Below are positions 26,922 through 37,864 of a DNA stretch of 64,000 nucleotides, piece after piece (position 1 is the stretch's first letter; every line of letters starts with the position of its first letter). Below the pieces are notes generated by a model. That model did no database searches. It was not told where the DNA came from and saw only the letters and a list, made by a program, of their open reading frames with translations. The stretch is from Leptolyngbya sp. FACHB-321. Its GTDB lineage: Bacteria > Cyanobacteriota > Cyanobacteriia > Leptolyngbyales > Leptolyngbyaceae. The position numbers and the translations under genes were made by a program. Location of the stretch: positions 1-64,000 of the forward strand of contig NZ_JACJPI010000058.1 of the NCBI RefSeq assembly GCF_014695975.1, written 5' to 3'.

Positions 26922-28433
26922 ATGGCACAAAGCTTTGGTGTAATTGGTCTCGCGGTTATGGGCGAGAACCTGGCGCTAAACGTCGAGCGTAACGGGTTTC
27001 CTATCGCCGTCTACAACCGTAGCCGCGAGAAGACAGATGCCTTTATGGCGCAACGAGCAACAGGCAAGAATGTCGTAGCGGCTTACTCTCTAGAGGAATT
27101 CGTAGCGGCATTGGAGCGTCCCCGCAAAATTTTGATCATGGTGAAGGCAGGTGGTCCTGTCGATGCCACGATCGAGCAACTGAAGCCCCTCCTGGATGAG
27201 GGCGATATTCTGATTGACGGTGGCAACTCTTTATTTACAGATACGCAGCGCCGCGCTAAAGATTTGGAGTCAGCCAAATTTACCTTCATTGGCATGGGGG
27301 TCAGTGGTGGTGAAGAAGGCGCACTCAACGGTCCTAGCATGATGCCTGGCGGGACAAAGCAGGCGTATGACTACCTGGAACCTATCCTGACTAAAATTGC
27401 TGCGCAGGTTGATGATGGTCCCTGTGTTACCTACATTGGTCCTGGTGGCGCAGGTCACTACGTCAAAATGGTGCATAACGGCATTGAGTACGGCGATATG
27501 CAGCTCATTGCCGAAGCCTATGACCTTTTGAAGAGTGTACTGGGTCTCAACTCAGAGCAACTGCATGAAGTCTTCGCCGAATGGAATACCACGGACGAAC
27601 TCAATTCCTACCTGATTGAGATCACGGCAGATATTTTCACAAAGGCTGATCCTGATACTGACACTCCGCTAGTTGAGCTAATTTTGGATGCGGCGGGTCA
27701 AAAGGGCACCGGACGTTGGACTGTGTCAGATGCGCTGGAACTGGGTGTATCAATCCCCACCATTATTGCAGCCGTCAATGCTCGCATCATTTCGTCCTAT
27801 AAGGAAGAGCGCGTGGAGGCATCAAAACTGTTGCCTGGTCCAACTGCAACCTTTGAGGGTGACACCAAAGCCTTTGTGACAAAGGTAAAAGATGCGCTCT
27901 ACTGTTCCAAAATGTGCTCTTACGCTCAGGGTATGGCGCTGCTTAGCAAAGCTTCAGAAACCTATGGGTTCGAGTTGGATTTGGGTGAATGTGCCCGGAT
28001 CTGGAAAGGCGGCTGCATCATTCGCGCTGGCTTCCTGAACAAGATTAAGCAAGCGTTTGATGAAAACCCATCTCTACCTAATTTGCTGCTGGCTCCTGAG
28101 TTTAGACAAACGATCCTGGATCGTCAGGAAGCCTGGAGAGAAGTGATTGCGACCGCTGCCAAAGTTGGCATTCCGGTGCCCGCCTTTAGTGCGTCGCTGG
28201 ACTACTTTGATAGCTACCGACGCGATCGCCTGCCGCAAAACTTGACCCAGGCACAGCGCGATTACTTCGGCGCACACACCTACCTGCGTACCGATAAGGA
28301 GGGCGTTTTCCATACAGAATGGATGAAGCCTGATGAATCGATTCAATTGCCAACGCCGGATACGGTTTTGGTAGACCAGCACCAGCCTACTCAAGCAGAC
28401 GTTCAGAAGCAAGAAGCAGAAACGCTCAGCTAG
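26922..28433 (+). CDS. gnd: 6-phosphogluconate dehydrogenase (decarboxylating)
   Basis: A 503-aa enzyme of the oxidative pentose phosphate pathway (6-phosphogluconate to ribulose 5-phosphate with NADPH and CO2). The N-terminal Rossmann region has [17 protein letters not shown] and the NADP-recognition YNRSREKTD. The substrate motif is [20 protein letters not shown], and catalytic Lys/Glu lie in [20 protein letters not shown]. The helical C-terminal domain carries the RDYFGAHTY motif with its substrate-binding residues. About 20 additional C-terminal residues go beyond the usual ~470-480. ATG 26922. Confidence 0.97.
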   Translation: MAQSFGVIGLAVMGENLALNVERNGFPIAVYNRSREKTDAFMAQRATGKNVVAAYSLEEFVAALERPRKILIMVKAGGPVDATIEQLKPLLDEGDILIDGGNSLFTDTQRRAKDLESAKFTFIGMGVSGGEEGALNGPSMMPGGTKQAYDYLEPILTKIAAQVDDGPCVTYIGPGGAGHYVKMVHNGIEYGDMQLIAEAYDLLKSVLGLNSEQLHEVFAEWNTTDELNSYLIEITADIFTKADPDTDTPLVELILDAAGQKGTGRWTVSDALELGVSIPTIIAAVNARIISSYKEERVEASKLLPGPTATFEGDTKAFVTKVKDALYCSKMCSYAQGMALLSKASETYGFELDLGECARIWKGGCIIRAGFLNKIKQAFDENPSLPNLLLAPEFRQTILDRQEAWREVIATAAKVGIPVPAFSASLDYFDSYRRDRLPQNLTQAQRDYFGAHTYLRTDKEGVFHTEWMKPDESIQLPTPDTVLVDQHQPTQADVQKQEAETLS

Positions 28434-28467
28434 CTTGCTTATACGAGCAGCTAAGCTAAATAGTAAG

Positions 28468-28505
28468 AACGGTGCGTTTTGATTAATCAAGCGCACCGTT
28501 TTTGT
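28468..28505 (+). terminator. Intrinsic terminator of gnd
   Basis: AACGGTGCG (28468-28476) pairs with CGCACCGTT (28492-28500) around a 15-nt loop and is followed by TTTTT at 28499-28503. It lies 35 bases after the gnd stop, between gnd and the convergent caspase gene. Confidence 0.85.
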
Positions 28506-28546
28506 GTTGAGTCAATTCTCTGTCTCACTCGATCGGCTCACAGCAC

Positions 28547-31500
28547 CTAGCCCTTGCTGCTTACTTCCAACGATGGGCATGCATGGGGCGAAAGGCGTAA
28601 GTAGCGCAAACATTCTTCTGGTTGAAGCTGACGCAGGGTACGATCGCGCGCAAGGTGCAGCAGTTCTTCCCAGGTTGCAGCCCAGAGACGTAGTTGCCCA
28701 CTTTTACTTAGACTGGCAACATAACGACCGTCTGGGCTAAAGAAGGCTTGTTGAATCGGTTCTGCTGTGCTGCCTAATTCAGCAGGGCGTAGTAAGGCTT
28801 GCTCTGTACCTGTCTTTGCATCCCATAGGCGGATCGTGCCATCCGCACTGGCGGTCACTAATCTTGTTGCATCCGGACTAAACTCTGCATCAAGCACTGC
28901 GCCTCGATGCCCGGTCATAATGACCTGAGAGACGCCTGTCCTGGCATTCAGAATCCTGGCGGTGCCGTCCCAACTGGCAATAGCGACCAAGTGTCCATTG
29001 GGGCTAAAGCGAGCGCTACTGACGACATCCCGGTGATAAAGCGTGGTCAGGAGTTGACCAGAGGCTACGTGCCAAAGGCGGGCGGTGCGATCGCGGCTGG
29101 CGCTTACTACACGCTGACCATCAGCACTAAACTGTACTTGCTCAATGGTAGCGGCGTGCCCCTGCAACTGCTGCTTTAGTTTGCCAGACGGTACATCCCA
29201 TAGAGTAATGACGCGATCGTCGCTCACGCCCAAAAGCGTTTGATTATCAGGACTGAAGGCAAGCTGATAGATTGTTTTAAGGCGATGCGGTTGAGCTTGA
29301 TTGGTTGAGCCAGCGGCATTAACGCTACCGAGTTTGTTTGCATCCAAGCGACGCACCCGCTGAAGTGATTGGTCTGGTTGCCGTTGCCAAACTTCTACAG
29401 TGCCACTGGTATGAGCGATCGCTATCCACTGTGTATCAGCGCTAAAGGCAACGGCTGTAAGCTTTGCACTAGTTGGGATGCCGCTTGGTCGCTTAGGGGT
29501 GTGCTGGTAGGCAACGTGAGGTGTTGCAACAACTGAGGCAAGACCGTTTGAAGCATCGTGAGCGTTAGCTGCTTGTAGCACCTGCCTTTGTAGCAGCGGC
29601 TTGAATGCAGTAGACGACTCTGCGGTTGCCAGATTATTTGCAGCTACAGTTACAGGTGTGGCTAATGGGTCTGAAAACAGCCTGCCTGATGGCGCGATCG
29701 CAGGCTCAGGGACTTTTAGCGCCAACATTGAGGCTCCAAAGAAGCGCCGGAAATCGAACCTCATGTTCGTTAAACGGGCTGGACTCCATAAGGGGGCGGC
29801 TGACTCAGAAGCAATACGCGCCTTGTCTGAGACTGCTGCTGGCTTTGTGGGGTTCCAGGTATTAATAGTGCCATCGATCGCTACGGTTACGATGCCACCA
29901 AACCCTTCAAGTGGTGAAACCTCTGGTGTTTGTGACCTAAAGCTGGCATGTGCGATCGTGGCTGTGTTGAGTGGAAGCATGGACACAGCCCCCGGCAAGC
30001 GACCGAATGCTGCCCACAGCCTTTGCCCATTCGTTGTATTCAGTGTGGGAAACTCGCTGCCCATCTCGGTTGCCCACAAACGTGTAGAACCATCAGTGCT
30101 AGCAGTGGCAATCAGAGAGCCATTGCGGCTAAACTGCACTGTCTCAATTGCGCCTGAGTGCCCCTTCAAGCTACCAATCAACTGTCCTGTGGAAAGATCC
30201 CACAGTCGCGCAACAGGGATTGTGTCTTCGTCGCCCACAAGGTGATCAGCCATCACTAGCTGACGGCTATTAGGGCTAAAGGCGAGACTGTTAGCAGCTC
30301 TTGGATAAGGACCCGATCCTGGCGATCGGTCAGTTTGCCCAGCTAGATTAGCGTTGTTCAACTCACTGGATCGCTCCAACTGTTGCCATAGTTGACCAGA
30401 ATTAACATTCCAAAGTCGGACGCAGCTAGCATCAACAGTGGCTAGCAATTGCCCATTTGGGCTAAACATGACCTGTTTCAGGGGTTGCACAGCCTGCTCA
30501 AACGAGCGTAAACTACTGCCTTGCATTGGCATGGTGCTACTAGCTGCTGTCAAGATCTGGCGCAACTGCCCGGTATTAACTCGCCAGAGGTATGCGCTAC
30601 CGTCGTCAGCGGCAGTGGCGATTAACTTCCCATTGGGGCTAAACGTAGCATTACGCACCCGAGCATCATGGCGCAGCAGTTTGTGGCGTTGCCAGGAGCT
30701 TACCTGCCAGGGGTGTCTCTGCCAGAGTTGGGCATTGTTGCCACTAGTGGTCAACAGCGCTCGGTTGCTGGGGCTAGCGGTCAAACTGTTAATAGGAGCC
30801 GCATGACGGAGCGTTGCTTGCGGTTGCCCACTCCTGGCATCCCACACCCGTACCTCGTTGCCTGCACTTGCTGCCAGCCAATCACCTTTGGGGCTAAATG
30901 TTATCTGCTGCACAGGTTTTAGCAAACCGTTTAATGTGAGCAGCCGTTTACCCGATGCCACTGACCAAAGCTGAATAGCCGCAGAATTTTGGGCGATCGC
31001 GGCTAGCTGCGTTCCATCTGGGCTAAACGCGATCGCAACGATCGCCGTAGCCGTTGGCGCATTCGGAGTAGCGATCGCCGTCGCAGCTAACGGGTTTTCC
31101 GCATCACGCCAGGAAAAAACCTTCTCGATCACTTGGGTCTCCAGCGACCAGAGCCGAATTGTGCCATCCGCTCCAGCCGTAGCAAGCTGACGTTGATTAG
31201 GGCTAAAAATAGCCTGGTGAACAGCGCCGCGATGCCCCTGTAGGCTGACCTGTAACCGCAGTTTTTGTAGCGCAGTACGCAGGCTTGCCTGCGCTTCGTA
31301 GGTATACCCTCCTTTCTCGGCAGCAAGGCGGCTAATGAGTAGTGCTGTTGTAGGGTCACCATCTGGTTCTTGCAAAATGGCTTGCGCGACGGCTGCCTGC
31401 TGTCGTGCAGTGGCAATCTGAAGCTGGTAATCTTTTTCGGCTTGGCTGTTGACGACTGCCCGGTACTGGCTAAAGGTGACAACCAGTGCCACAAGTAACG

Positions 31501-33901
31501 TACAGGGCACAGCCAGTTGCAGTAACCGTCGTTCTTTTTGTGCGCGCCGGTTTTCCTCACGGCTTACGGCTATATAACGTTGTGCAAGTGCCGATAGCTC
31601 ATCAGGATAGGCAATCACATAATCCTCGGCATCGGTGAGGCGATCGCCATGTAGCAAATATTCGGGCGATCGCGACTGTTGTAAGGCGTACCATTCTTTG
31701 GCAGCTTGCTCCATGCGTCGCTGCCGCTGAAGTAATTCTCGATTTTCGTCCAGCCATGTGCGTAGCAGCGTCCAATTCCGAATCAGTGCTTCGTGTGCGA
31801 CATCAACCGTTTCTTGAGTGTCGCTACTGTTAATTACAGAGGTGGAGGCATCTGAGAGCTTGCTCACTGATCGCTGCGTCAGGCTAGCAATATCGAAATT
31901 GGTACTGTTGCTAAAAAGAATGGATGGGGCGCGATCGTCTGACAGTTCCTGTGAGCATTTACCCCGGCGCATTTGGGCAAAACGCAACGCTGTAGACACA
32001 TTATTAAATTCTTGTATCACCCTGCGTTGGCTGGTGCCGACGCAAAGCACGCGATTGGTAACAACTAGCTTGGCAGCAACCAGTTTCTCCAGCACTTGCT
32101 CAATCAACGCCGCCGGAAACCAGGGGCTAATAAGTTCAGATTTAGAAATACGACGGCGGGTATCCTCGGTGCCATCGCCAATTTGTGTTAGCGCGATGAA
32201 AATCCGCTTGGCAACGCGCTGTTCCTCTGGCGTAAGGCTATAGAAAAGATCATCTGCCCGCTTCTGCAATGTGCCTCGAACGCCGCCTAATTCGTTGTAG
32301 GCATCCAGCGTTAGGTGAGCGGCTCCACCCTCTGGGTCAAGTTGCCGCCGTTGCCAAAGTTCTAGTAGCGTGTACTGCAAGAGGGGCAGTTCTCCTGGTG
32401 CACCCACTACATCCAGCAAAATGTTGTAAATCAGGTTGGGTTCACAGATAATGCCTGCTTTCTCCGCCGGTTTGACGATCGAGGCTTTAATTTGCTGATA
32501 GGTAAGGGGCGTCACCGTGATCAAATTTTGCTCGATTTGCTTTGCCAGACCGTTGTAAAGCGAATACTTACCAAAAAAATCTGCCCGCAACACCACAACG
32601 ACGCTGAAGCAATCATTCAATTCGCGTAAAGCCGTGATGAGACTATGAAAAAAGTTCAGGCGATCGCGCTCTGCTTGCAGTCCCTGGCAGAGTGTAAACA
32701 CTTCCTCAAACTGGTCAATGATCAGCAAGAGCCGGGAATTTCTGCCGTGTTTGGCAGACATTAAACTGGCGCGAATCAGGTGAGACAACCCGGTACCGCC
32801 ATCCCGGAGCAAGGTTTCTGCTCGTCGCAATTGTTCAGCACGATCGACCGCTGAATCTTTAGGGTTTACAAATGCAGTTGCCAGACTTTTGAGCGGTTGT
32901 TCTGTCGGGCTAATCAGTTGGATGCGCCAGCGATCGCTCCCCGAAAACTTCTTGCCCTGACGCAAGGTGTGGATCAACCCCGCTCGCACCAGTGAAGATT
33001 TACCGCTACCAGACGCACCGACCACAGCAGCAAAGTTTCCAGTTCTGAGCTTCTCAATGAGCTGATCGGTCAGTTCTTCGCGTCCAAAATAGTAGTCAGC
33101 GTGTGCTTCATCAAAAAACTCTAGACCCCGATAGGGACAAACATCCTGGACAAGCTCGGTTTTAACGCTCGTTGGTGCACCTTGACCGCGTGTAAGAAGG
33201 ATTTCACTGCCAGAGTTTTCAAACAGGGGCTGCTGCATCTCCCGCTTGAGCGCATTACTAACCCAATCGGTCAGTGCATAGTTAGTGACCGTGCCATTCG
33301 CAACGCGAGTTGGATCAAGACCCTCTAATAGTGCTTGTGTAAAAACACTGTACTTACCAATCATGGATTCGTAAGCAGCTTCATACTCCCGTGATGCCGC
33401 CATAAAGAGGCGATCGGTACCGGAACGGGCACCTGGATCAGCTTCTAAAAAGTTGAGCAGTTCACCACTATGGCAGCAGTCTAGCAGCACAATCCGTTGT
33501 CGTACGGGGCTTTCTTGCAGCAGTCGCCGTAGCCAAAAGAGCGAAAGACCATAAAAGCCAGCGTTGGGGTTTGCGTCACTGGTCGCTAAAAAACCTTCCT
33601 GTACCCCTGCATCTTTTTGCAGCCCATGACCCGAAAAGTAAAAGAGTGCCGTTTGCGGAACGTTAGTGCCCTTGGGCTTAAAGAGCTTAATGAGTGCGGC
33701 TTCTAGTTCCGCTACTGTCACCTGGGTTTTAAAGCCAATTCTTGATTGCCCCGCCTGCACAATTTCCGGCATCCGTGCGACCCGAAAATCTCCATCTGTT
33801 TGCAGCCGTTGTGCGATCGCCTCCGCATCATGGGAGGGCGCATTTAAACTTGGCAAACACTGATAGGTACTAATTCCAACAACTAGAGCGTCACGTGACA
33901 T
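28547..33901 (-). CDS. Giant caspase-like / STAND ATPase / transmembrane / WD40 protein
   Basis: 1,784 aa from ATG 33901 (GGGGAAGG 8 bases upstream); a GTG at 33919 is an alternative. Residues ~1-240 form a caspase-like (C14) domain with His92 in YFSGHGL and Cys142/Cys143 in LLDCCHSGEL. At ~250 the nSTAND entry motif CPYRGLEFFDEAHADYYFGR begins an NTPase with Walker A GASGSGKSSLVRAG (~293) and an LLLIIDQFEEVF Walker B. One hydrophobic helix lies near 785-812. From ~870 on there are about 15 WD40 blades, such as GADGTIRLW and SRDRTARLW, enough for two propellers. By analogy it would sense a ligand through the WD40s, oligomerise by the STAND module and activate the protease. Targets are unknown. 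Likely roles are programmed cell death or phage defence. Confidence 0.93.
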   Translation of the reverse strand: MSRDALVVGISTYQCLPSLNAPSHDAEAIAQRLQTDGDFRVARMPEIVQAGQSRIGFKTQVTVAELEAALIKLFKPKGTNVPQTALFYFSGHGLQKDAGVQEGFLATSDANPNAGFYGLSLFWLRRLLQESPVRQRIVLLDCCHSGELLNFLEADPGARSGTDRLFMAASREYEAAYESMIGKYSVFTQALLEGLDPTRVANGTVTNYALTDWVSNALKREMQQPLFENSGSEILLTRGQGAPTSVKTELVQDVCPYRGLEFFDEAHADYYFGREELTDQLIEKLRTGNFAAVVGASGSGKSSLVRAGLIHTLRQGKKFSGSDRWRIQLISPTEQPLKSLATAFVNPKDSAVDRAEQLRRAETLLRDGGTGLSHLIRASLMSAKHGRNSRLLLIIDQFEEVFTLCQGLQAERDRLNFFHSLITALRELNDCFSVVVVLRADFFGKYSLYNGLAKQIEQNLITVTPLTYQQIKASIVKPAEKAGIICEPNLIYNILLDVVGAPGELPLLQYTLLELWQRRQLDPEGGAAHLTLDAYNELGGVRGTLQKRADDLFYSLTPEEQRVAKRIFIALTQIGDGTEDTRRRISKSELISPWFPAALIEQVLEKLVAAKLVVTNRVLCVGTSQRRVIQEFNNVSTALRFAQMRRGKCSQELSDDRAPSILFSNSTNFDIASLTQRSVSKLSDASTSVINSSDTQETVDVAHEALIRNWTLLRTWLDENRELLQRQRRMEQAAKEWYALQQSRSPEYLLHGDRLTDAEDYVIAYPDELSALAQRYIAVSREENRRAQKERRLLQLAVPCTLLVALVVTFSQYRAVVNSQAEKDYQLQIATARQQAAVAQAILQEPDGDPTTALLISRLAAEKGGYTYEAQASLRTALQKLRLQVSLQGHRGAVHQAIFSPNQRQLATAGADGTIRLWSLETQVIEKVFSWRDAENPLAATAIATPNAPTATAIVAIAFSPDGTQLAAIAQNSAAIQLWSVASGKRLLTLNGLLKPVQQITFSPKGDWLAASAGNEVRVWDARSGQPQATLRHAAPINSLTASPSNRALLTTSGNNAQLWQRHPWQVSSWQRHKLLRHDARVRNATFSPNGKLIATAADDGSAYLWRVNTGQLRQILTAASSTMPMQGSSLRSFEQAVQPLKQVMFSPNGQLLATVDASCVRLWNVNSGQLWQQLERSSELNNANLAGQTDRSPGSGPYPRAANSLAFSPNSRQLVMADHLVGDEDTIPVARLWDLSTGQLIGSLKGHSGAIETVQFSRNGSLIATASTDGSTRLWATEMGSEFPTLNTTNGQRLWAAFGRLPGAVSMLPLNTATIAHASFRSQTPEVSPLEGFGGIVTVAIDGTINTWNPTKPAAVSDKARIASESAAPLWSPARLTNMRFDFRRFFGASMLALKVPEPAIAPSGRLFSDPLATPVTVAANNLATAESSTAFKPLLQRQVLQAANAHDASNGLASVVATPHVAYQHTPKRPSGIPTSAKLTAVAFSADTQWIAIAHTSGTVEVWQRQPDQSLQRVRRLDANKLGSVNAAGSTNQAQPHRLKTIYQLAFSPDNQTLLGVSDDRVITLWDVPSGKLKQQLQGHAATIEQVQFSADGQRVVSASRDRTARLWHVASGQLLTTLYHRDVVSSARFSPNGHLVAIASWDGTARILNARTGVSQVIMTGHRGAVLDAEFSPDATRLVTASADGTIRLWDAKTGTEQALLRPAELGSTAEPIQQAFFSPDGRYVASLSKSGQLRLWAATWEELLHLARDRTLRQLQPEECLRYLRLSPHACPSLEVSSKG

Positions 33902-33919
33902 AGTGTAAACCTTCCCCAC

Positions 33920-34980
33920 AGCTTTTCAATGAGGCTAAATGATGCGCTTAATCGTCTTTAGCAATATTCCAAATACGCGCTTCTAAAAAAGTTAAAGGCA
34001 TCATCAGGGCACACACACGACACACACTAAAAACGTATACAAAGAATGTTGATTGCTCTTTTAGAAGCCCAACAAACGATGTTTCGAGCAAGAAAATTAT
34101 TAACTGTATAGTATGGATGAAATAGCATCAGCTAAATGGCTGATTTTTTATCTCATCAATAGCAACGAGCATGAAAAGTCCAGCGTACACACAGCTTTGG
34201 CGTTGGAAGCTGAAGACGCTCTAGACCTTAAAAGCGGTTCATTAAGTTAAACGTAGTGATTTTTTTGCTTTTTGTAAAAGGGGTAACACCCCTAAGGGTG
34301 ATTTTTTTAGGATTTACACATATGGCCTAAGACGATGTCTCTAGACTTGCTTCAACGACTATTTTTTTGAGCAATGAATATGTTTGGATTCCTAAGGCAC
34401 AAAAAATCTAATAACAAAGTTTTGTTTGATTAAGCAACAGCAATACACAACTGTAAGGACCGTAAAATTACGGGTTAAACGTTTCGCTTTAGTTGAAATT
34501 ACTGAGTCAGTAATGAGTTAAGTAGATAGTAGTAACACTGATAGAGTTTATAAAATAAATCCCTTGATAGGCGAAAAATACTGGTTTCTCAAGGTGCCCA
34601 CCAGCAAACGTTTCCGTAGTTAGCGGTGTTTAACGGCGCTAGTTGCTCATGTTGACGGCTAGCCTCTGACCTCACGGACTTGCAGACGCTCGCGATGCAC
34701 CTAGACTCTCAGCTAAGAGATGCACCCCGACTCTCAGCTAAGAATAGTGGTATCTAGGTCACAGTTAGCTGTATTACGTAGCAGTATGATTTTTGAGTGC
34801 GGCTATCAGTAGCTCTGTAGCTAGTTGCCAGCAGGAATTCGGGCGCTTTTGTCAGAATCTTGCTCTCTAGCTGCTAGTCCTGTTGCTAAACCTGCCTCTA
34901 TGGGTACTTTGTTTGGTAGAAATCTCCTTAGCAGTATGATGCTTCGACGGTTTTTCCTTTATTGGATACAGCGCTGACAC
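33920..34980. other. 1-kb divergent non-coding region upstream of the caspase and metalloprotease genes
   Basis: A 1,061-bp AT-rich spacer with no supported reading frame in either strand. It carries a tandem 25-bp repeat (34694-34743), T-rich runs near 34255-34310, and presumably promoters for both divergent genes. I found no tRNA or known riboswitch here. Confidence 0.5.
34694..34743. repeat. Tandem 25-bp direct repeat
   Basis: Two adjacent 25-bp units (34694-34718 and 34719-34743) of the form GATGCACC-2 bases-GACTCTCAGCTAAGA differ at only two positions. They lie about 240 bp upstream of the metalloprotease start and could be a paired operator or a simple duplication. Confidence 0.7.
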
Positions 34981-37800
34981 ATGAAACGAATTTTGCTGGC
35001 GGCAGCGTTTGCGCTGGGATTACTGCTGGTGTTACTGCCAGCCGCCGTTCGGGGCGAATGGTCATCGCGATCGCAGACGGCGATCATCTCTGCGGAGCGA
35101 TCGCTCGACGCTAACGCTGGTAAAACAGGTACTCAACCAGCGATCAACGCAAAGACCCTTGCTCAAGCTCAATCCGACGAAGATGAGACTGCGCCAGCAC
35201 CGTCAAACCTAATGCCGTTTGAGCAAGCGACCAAGGGAACCGAGCGGCTCAATGGGCTGTTTACGCTGTATCGCGATCGAGCAGGCGGCAACCTTTATGC
35301 TGAAATCAAGCCTGAGCAACTGAATGTCAACTACCTCTGCACCATCACCATGGAATCGGGGATTGGGCAAGGTGGGATCTACAGCGGGCTACCACTCAAA
35401 GATTTCTTATTCAACTTTCGTCGCGTTGGCAACAAGCTTCAGTTTGTGGTGCCCAACGTTTTTTTTCGGACTCGTCCGGGCGATCCACTCCAGCGATCGA
35501 TTAAGCGTTCTTTTAGCGATTCTGTGTTGCAGGCACTCACAATTCGCAGCATTCATCCCCAGCGTAAAAGCCTGCTCATTGATCTAAAGCCACTGTTCCT
35601 CAGCGATCTACCTCAACTAAGCCAGTTTTTGGCAGATATGCTTGGCTCAACCTACAACGTGGAAGCAGGCAAAGCGTCCTTCGGTCCAGTGCAAGTGTTT
35701 CCGCTGAATGTGGAATTGGAGTCTGATTATGGCATTACGGGTGCGATGGGAGGAGAACCACCACCCTTTTTGTCAGCCTTGCCAGATAGCAATACGTTTA
35801 ACCTGCGGGTGCGCTACAGTCTGTCGCAGCTACCTGCAAACCATGACTACCGCCCTCGGTTGGCAGACGATCGCGTCGGTTATTTTATCTCGGCGTACCA
35901 AGACTTTTCGGACGATTCGCCGAGAGAGCCATTTGTCCGCTACATCCAGCGGTGGCATTTGAAGAAAAAAGACCCTGACGCTCTGCTTTCGCTGCCTGAG
36001 AAACCGATCGTCTTCTGGATTGAAAATACAGTGCCGTTGGAATATCGAGAGGCGGTGCGAGACGGTGTTTTGATGTGGAATAAAGCGTTCGAGCAGGCAG
36101 GTTTTAAGGACGCGATCGAAGTGCGCCAGATGCCTGACAATGCTACGTGGAACCCTGCGGACGTGCGATACAACACCATTCGCTGGCTCAGTTCCTTTGA
36201 TGCCGACTTTGCTGGCATGGGACCGGTACGGGTCAATCCGCTCACAGGCGAGATTTTGGATGCTGATATTTTGATTGATGCTAACTTTGCACGGTATCTC
36301 AAGCGGACATATCAGACCTTCTCGCAGTCGCAGCAATCGCAGTCAGCACAAAAGCCCTTAACGAGTCGTTCCAGACTCTGCGGTGACGGGATGGCAACTC
36401 CCCTCTCGAAGTCAATGTCGGCACCCGCCTTAAAGTCTCGACGGATGCTGCAACGATTGGGTAATTACGACCTGTGCTACGGCGCAGAAGCGTCACGGCA
36501 GTTGACGATCGGTGCCATGTCGCTCTCAATGTTGCACAGTGCAGCACCCGGCAGTAACGCGATGAAGCAGTTTGTGCAGTCCTATTTGCGATCGCTCATT
36601 GCCCATGAAGTCGGACACACACTGGGACTACGCCACAACTTCCGAGGCAGTGCCATGTTGTCGCCCGCCGAGCTAAACAACACTACAATCACGCATCAGA
36701 ACGGTTTAGTGTCATCCGTAATGGACTACAGCGCTATAAATCTTGCACCCCAGGGCACGCCTCAGGGTGATTACTTTACACAGACGGTTGGTCCTTACGA
36801 TGAGTGGGCAATCGCCTACGGTTATACCCCCAGCAACGCCCTGGTACCGCAAGCCGAAATGCGTCTATTGGACAAGATTGCTGGACGTGCCCCTGAACCG
36901 GCGCTGGCCTATGCCACGGATGAAGATATTTATGCTGGGCTAGACCCACTGGCGACTCCTTTTGACCTCAGTGGGGATCTGTTGACCTACGCACCGTGGC
37001 AGATGGAGAATGCTCTCAAAATGTGGCAAACGCTTGATCAAAGCTCTCCTACAAAAGGCGAAAGCTTTAGCGACGTGCGGCAGAAGTTCGATGAAATTTT
37101 CTACTATTACTTCCAATACTCCAGGTTCTTAACCACGTATGTGGGTGGGCAAGCCTTTAATCGCTTTCGGAGCGGCGATGTGGCAGGACGGCTGCCCTTT
37201 GAGCCGGTCCCCGCTGAACAGCAGCGCCAAGCATTAGCATTGCTGCAAACCCACGTCTTTGATGCCAATAAATTTCGGTTTTCCCCTGCCTTCTTAAACA
37301 AGCTCGCTCCGTCACGCTGGGAACATTGGGGCGAAGAAGCACAGATGGATTCACTTGATTACCCGATTCACGATCGCATCCTTTCCCTACAAGCGAGGGT
37401 GCTGTATGACCTGCTGAACACCGATCGTCTGTCCCGACTGCGCGATGCTGACCTCAAGACACATGGGCAGTCCTTCGCCTTGCCAGAGCTGTTCGGCACT
37501 CTGCAAACTGCTATCTGGGGTGAAATGTTTAAGCCAGAGGAAAAACTGCAACTCTCTAGCCTACGGCGAGGCTTACAGCGTGAGCATTTGAAAGCGTTGA
37601 CCAATATGGTATTGCGTACTGCTGATGTGCCTGATGATGCTCGCACTTTGGCATGGTATGAACTGAAGCAGCTCGCCAATGCGCTCGATCATATGTTGAA
37701 GCGGCAGGGCAGAGACGCAAACATTGAGACAAGAGCCTATCTAGAGGAAACGCGCGATCGCCTTGCCAAAATCTTGGATGCCAAACTGCAAACCCAATGA
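34981..37800 (+). CDS. Secreted zinc-dependent metalloprotease (DUF5117/DUF4953 type)
   Basis: The 939-aa protein opens with a signal peptide (Met-Lys-Arg, then LLAAAFALGLLLVLLPAAV). The DUF5117-like region (~75-240) starts FEQATKGTERLNGLFTLYRD. The zincin motif HEVGHTLGLRHNF runs from residue 542: zinc ligands His542, His546 and His552, catalytic Glu543. A downstream SSVMDYS Met-turn follows. The C-terminal domain is helical. The family resembles large gluzincin/metzincin-like enzymes exported to the periplasm or outside; substrates are not known. It is divergent from the caspase-STAND gene and followed by sppA after 64 bases, so an export-quality-control transcript is possible. Confidence 0.9.
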   Translation: MKRILLAAAFALGLLLVLLPAAVRGEWSSRSQTAIISAERSLDANAGKTGTQPAINAKTLAQAQSDEDETAPAPSNLMPFEQATKGTERLNGLFTLYRDRAGGNLYAEIKPEQLNVNYLCTITMESGIGQGGIYSGLPLKDFLFNFRRVGNKLQFVVPNVFFRTRPGDPLQRSIKRSFSDSVLQALTIRSIHPQRKSLLIDLKPLFLSDLPQLSQFLADMLGSTYNVEAGKASFGPVQVFPLNVELESDYGITGAMGGEPPPFLSALPDSNTFNLRVRYSLSQLPANHDYRPRLADDRVGYFISAYQDFSDDSPREPFVRYIQRWHLKKKDPDALLSLPEKPIVFWIENTVPLEYREAVRDGVLMWNKAFEQAGFKDAIEVRQMPDNATWNPADVRYNTIRWLSSFDADFAGMGPVRVNPLTGEILDADILIDANFARYLKRTYQTFSQSQQSQSAQKPLTSRSRLCGDGMATPLSKSMSAPALKSRRMLQRLGNYDLCYGAEASRQLTIGAMSLSMLHSAAPGSNAMKQFVQSYLRSLIAHEVGHTLGLRHNFRGSAMLSPAELNNTTITHQNGLVSSVMDYSAINLAPQGTPQGDYFTQTVGPYDEWAIAYGYTPSNALVPQAEMRLLDKIAGRAPEPALAYATDEDIYAGLDPLATPFDLSGDLLTYAPWQMENALKMWQTLDQSSPTKGESFSDVRQKFDEIFYYYFQYSRFLTTYVGGQAFNRFRSGDVAGRLPFEPVPAEQQRQALALLQTHVFDANKFRFSPAFLNKLAPSRWEHWGEEAQMDSLDYPIHDRILSLQARVLYDLLNTDRLSRLRDADLKTHGQSFALPELFGTLQTAIWGEMFKPEEKLQLSSLRRGLQREHLKALTNMVLRTADVPDDARTLAWYELKQLANALDHMLKRQGRDANIETRAYLEETRDRLAKILDAKLQTQ

Positions 37801-37864
37801 TTGGACAAACGCGATTAGGATAAAGGCAATTAGGATAGAAACGGCACCTCTGGAACCTCTTTGA

